Origin: GCA-2699365 sp036160955
GTDB taxonomy: Bacteria > Verrucomicrobiota > Verrucomicrobiia > Opitutales > Coraliomargaritaceae
DNA length: 64,000 nt
NCBI GenBank assembly: GCA_036160955.1
Contig: JAYYDJ010000011.1
Coordinates: 13,557-77,556, forward strand
Direction of reading: 5' to 3'
This document shows positions 63,537 to 64,000 of this stretch, piece by piece (position 1 is the stretch's first letter; every line of letters starts with the position of its first letter). Under the pieces are notes generated by a model. The model did no database searches and had not been told where the DNA came from. It saw only the letters and a list, made by a program, of their open reading frames with translations. Made by a program: the position numbers and the translations under genes.

Positions 63537-64000
63537 TTAATCGGGCGGTATAGCAAAACGATAAAATTCCGTATCTGAACTTACGGGAATATCAATTTCA
63601 ATTAGATCCTGAGATTGACTAGTCCAATTTTCTAGATCTTCGCTACGCTCTATCTGTAGGTGTAGTTTTGCTGAATTATTTGGACCACTATTTATTAGCA
63701 CGGAACCACTCCTGAGATCCTCTATAGAGTCTAAGCTGTAATAACTTAAAGAGGTAATCAAATCTTGGTAATTTTGTGTAGGGTCAAATCCTGCATCAAC
63801 AACCGTCTTATCATTGAAGCCATCTCCAGATGTGTCAATTTGATTGGGATTGGATCCATATATAACAGCCTCTAAGTAATTGCTTAAGCCATCACCATCG
63901 TCGTCATTATCATCTTGTATGAATACAGCCACGACGGATTTATTTCTATCCATTACTAGAGTTGTAGGATTCTCTGTTGTGTTAATATCCCCAGACCAAG
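63537..64000 (-). CDS. C-terminal part of a secreted repeat protein (5' end outside the window)
   Basis: The frame is open across an in-frame Met at 63953 to the right edge, giving WSGDINTTENPTTLVMDRNK, so the gene begins outside. The N-terminal part seen is the end of a bacterial InlB-B-type repeat (ENPTTLVMDRNKSVVAVF). It is followed by calcium-binding Asp/Gly loops (DDNDDDGDGLSNYLEAV and DTSGDGFNDK), as in thrombospondin type 3 repeats. The C-terminus is a short module with QIERSEDLENW ... EFYRFAI, which also appears in the sulfatase to the left. It is probably exported and attached to or released from the cell surface. Confidence 0.78.
   Translation of the reverse strand, partial: WSGDINTTENPTTLVMDRNKSVVAVFIQDDNDDDGDGLSNYLEAVIYGSNPNQIDTSGDGFNDKTVVDAGFDPTQNYQDLITSLSYYSLDSIEDLRSGSVLINSGPNNSAKLHLQIERSEDLENWTSQSQDLIEIDIPVSSDTEFYRFAIPPD

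Overview
The window looks like a moderately AT-rich chromosomal segment of a Verrucomicrobiota bacterium, most likely a marine Opitutae-type lineage. This is an inference from gene content: the LL-diaminopimelate aminotransferase route to lysine, OleA/OleB, a sulfatase and a second secreted protein that share a C-terminal 'DLxxW...FYR' module, long pseudopilins with a type II secretion-like assembly cluster, and mostly weak Shine-Dalgarno sites. Nearly everything is dense, single-copy core metabolism on both strands. I saw no prophage, IS element or CRISPR array.

Layout: 1-6 kb holds a membrane protein, CoaB, a PAS histidine kinase and the heme genes hemX-like/hemA/hemH. 6-19 kb holds an SSB-tailed DUF3127 protein, Nnr, a dprA stub, DapL, PanC, NadB, PanE, Nth, an FtsB/DivIC-like protein and a UDP-sugar pyrophosphorylase/phosphohexomutase pair. 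19-24.5 kb holds a nitroreductase, a photolyase-epimerase-renalase-like run, then fabZ-fabI. 24.5-30 kb is the most unusual regulatory region: a small protein of 30-residue YRG repeats, with a candidate sigma-54 promoter and a perfect upstream palindrome, is divergent from a sigma-54 activator whose receiver domain is degenerate. The activator gene is translationally coupled to oleA and oleB. An Lrp-type regulator plus aminotransferase follow. 30-39 kb is one minus-strand pseudopilus/type II secretion cluster whose ATPase gene is cut by two in-frame TAA codons.

39-46 kb holds der, sod, tadA, infA, cysK, a CAU tRNA, ribE and an arsenic operon (arsR-arsC-aquaglyceroporin). The arsR has no ATG/GTG/TTG start and lies next to a very long dyad. 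46-56.5 kb holds cstA-like, dGTPase, a secreted protein, a phytoene-desaturase-like oxidoreductase, queA, tilS, ftsH and queF. 56.5-64 kb is envelope-oriented: a tandem active/inactive Deg-type protease pair, exported MsrA, DUF493, a large multi-domain sulfatase, a broken tRNA-Leu, and the C-terminal part of a secreted repeat protein that runs off the right edge.

Themes are cofactor synthesis (CoA, NAD, heme, riboflavin, queuosine), UDP-sugar supply and envelope proteins. Several genes show signs of decay (dprA, gspE, arsR start, tRNA-Leu). Start codons were moved inward where family homology, gene overlaps or signal peptides favoured it.
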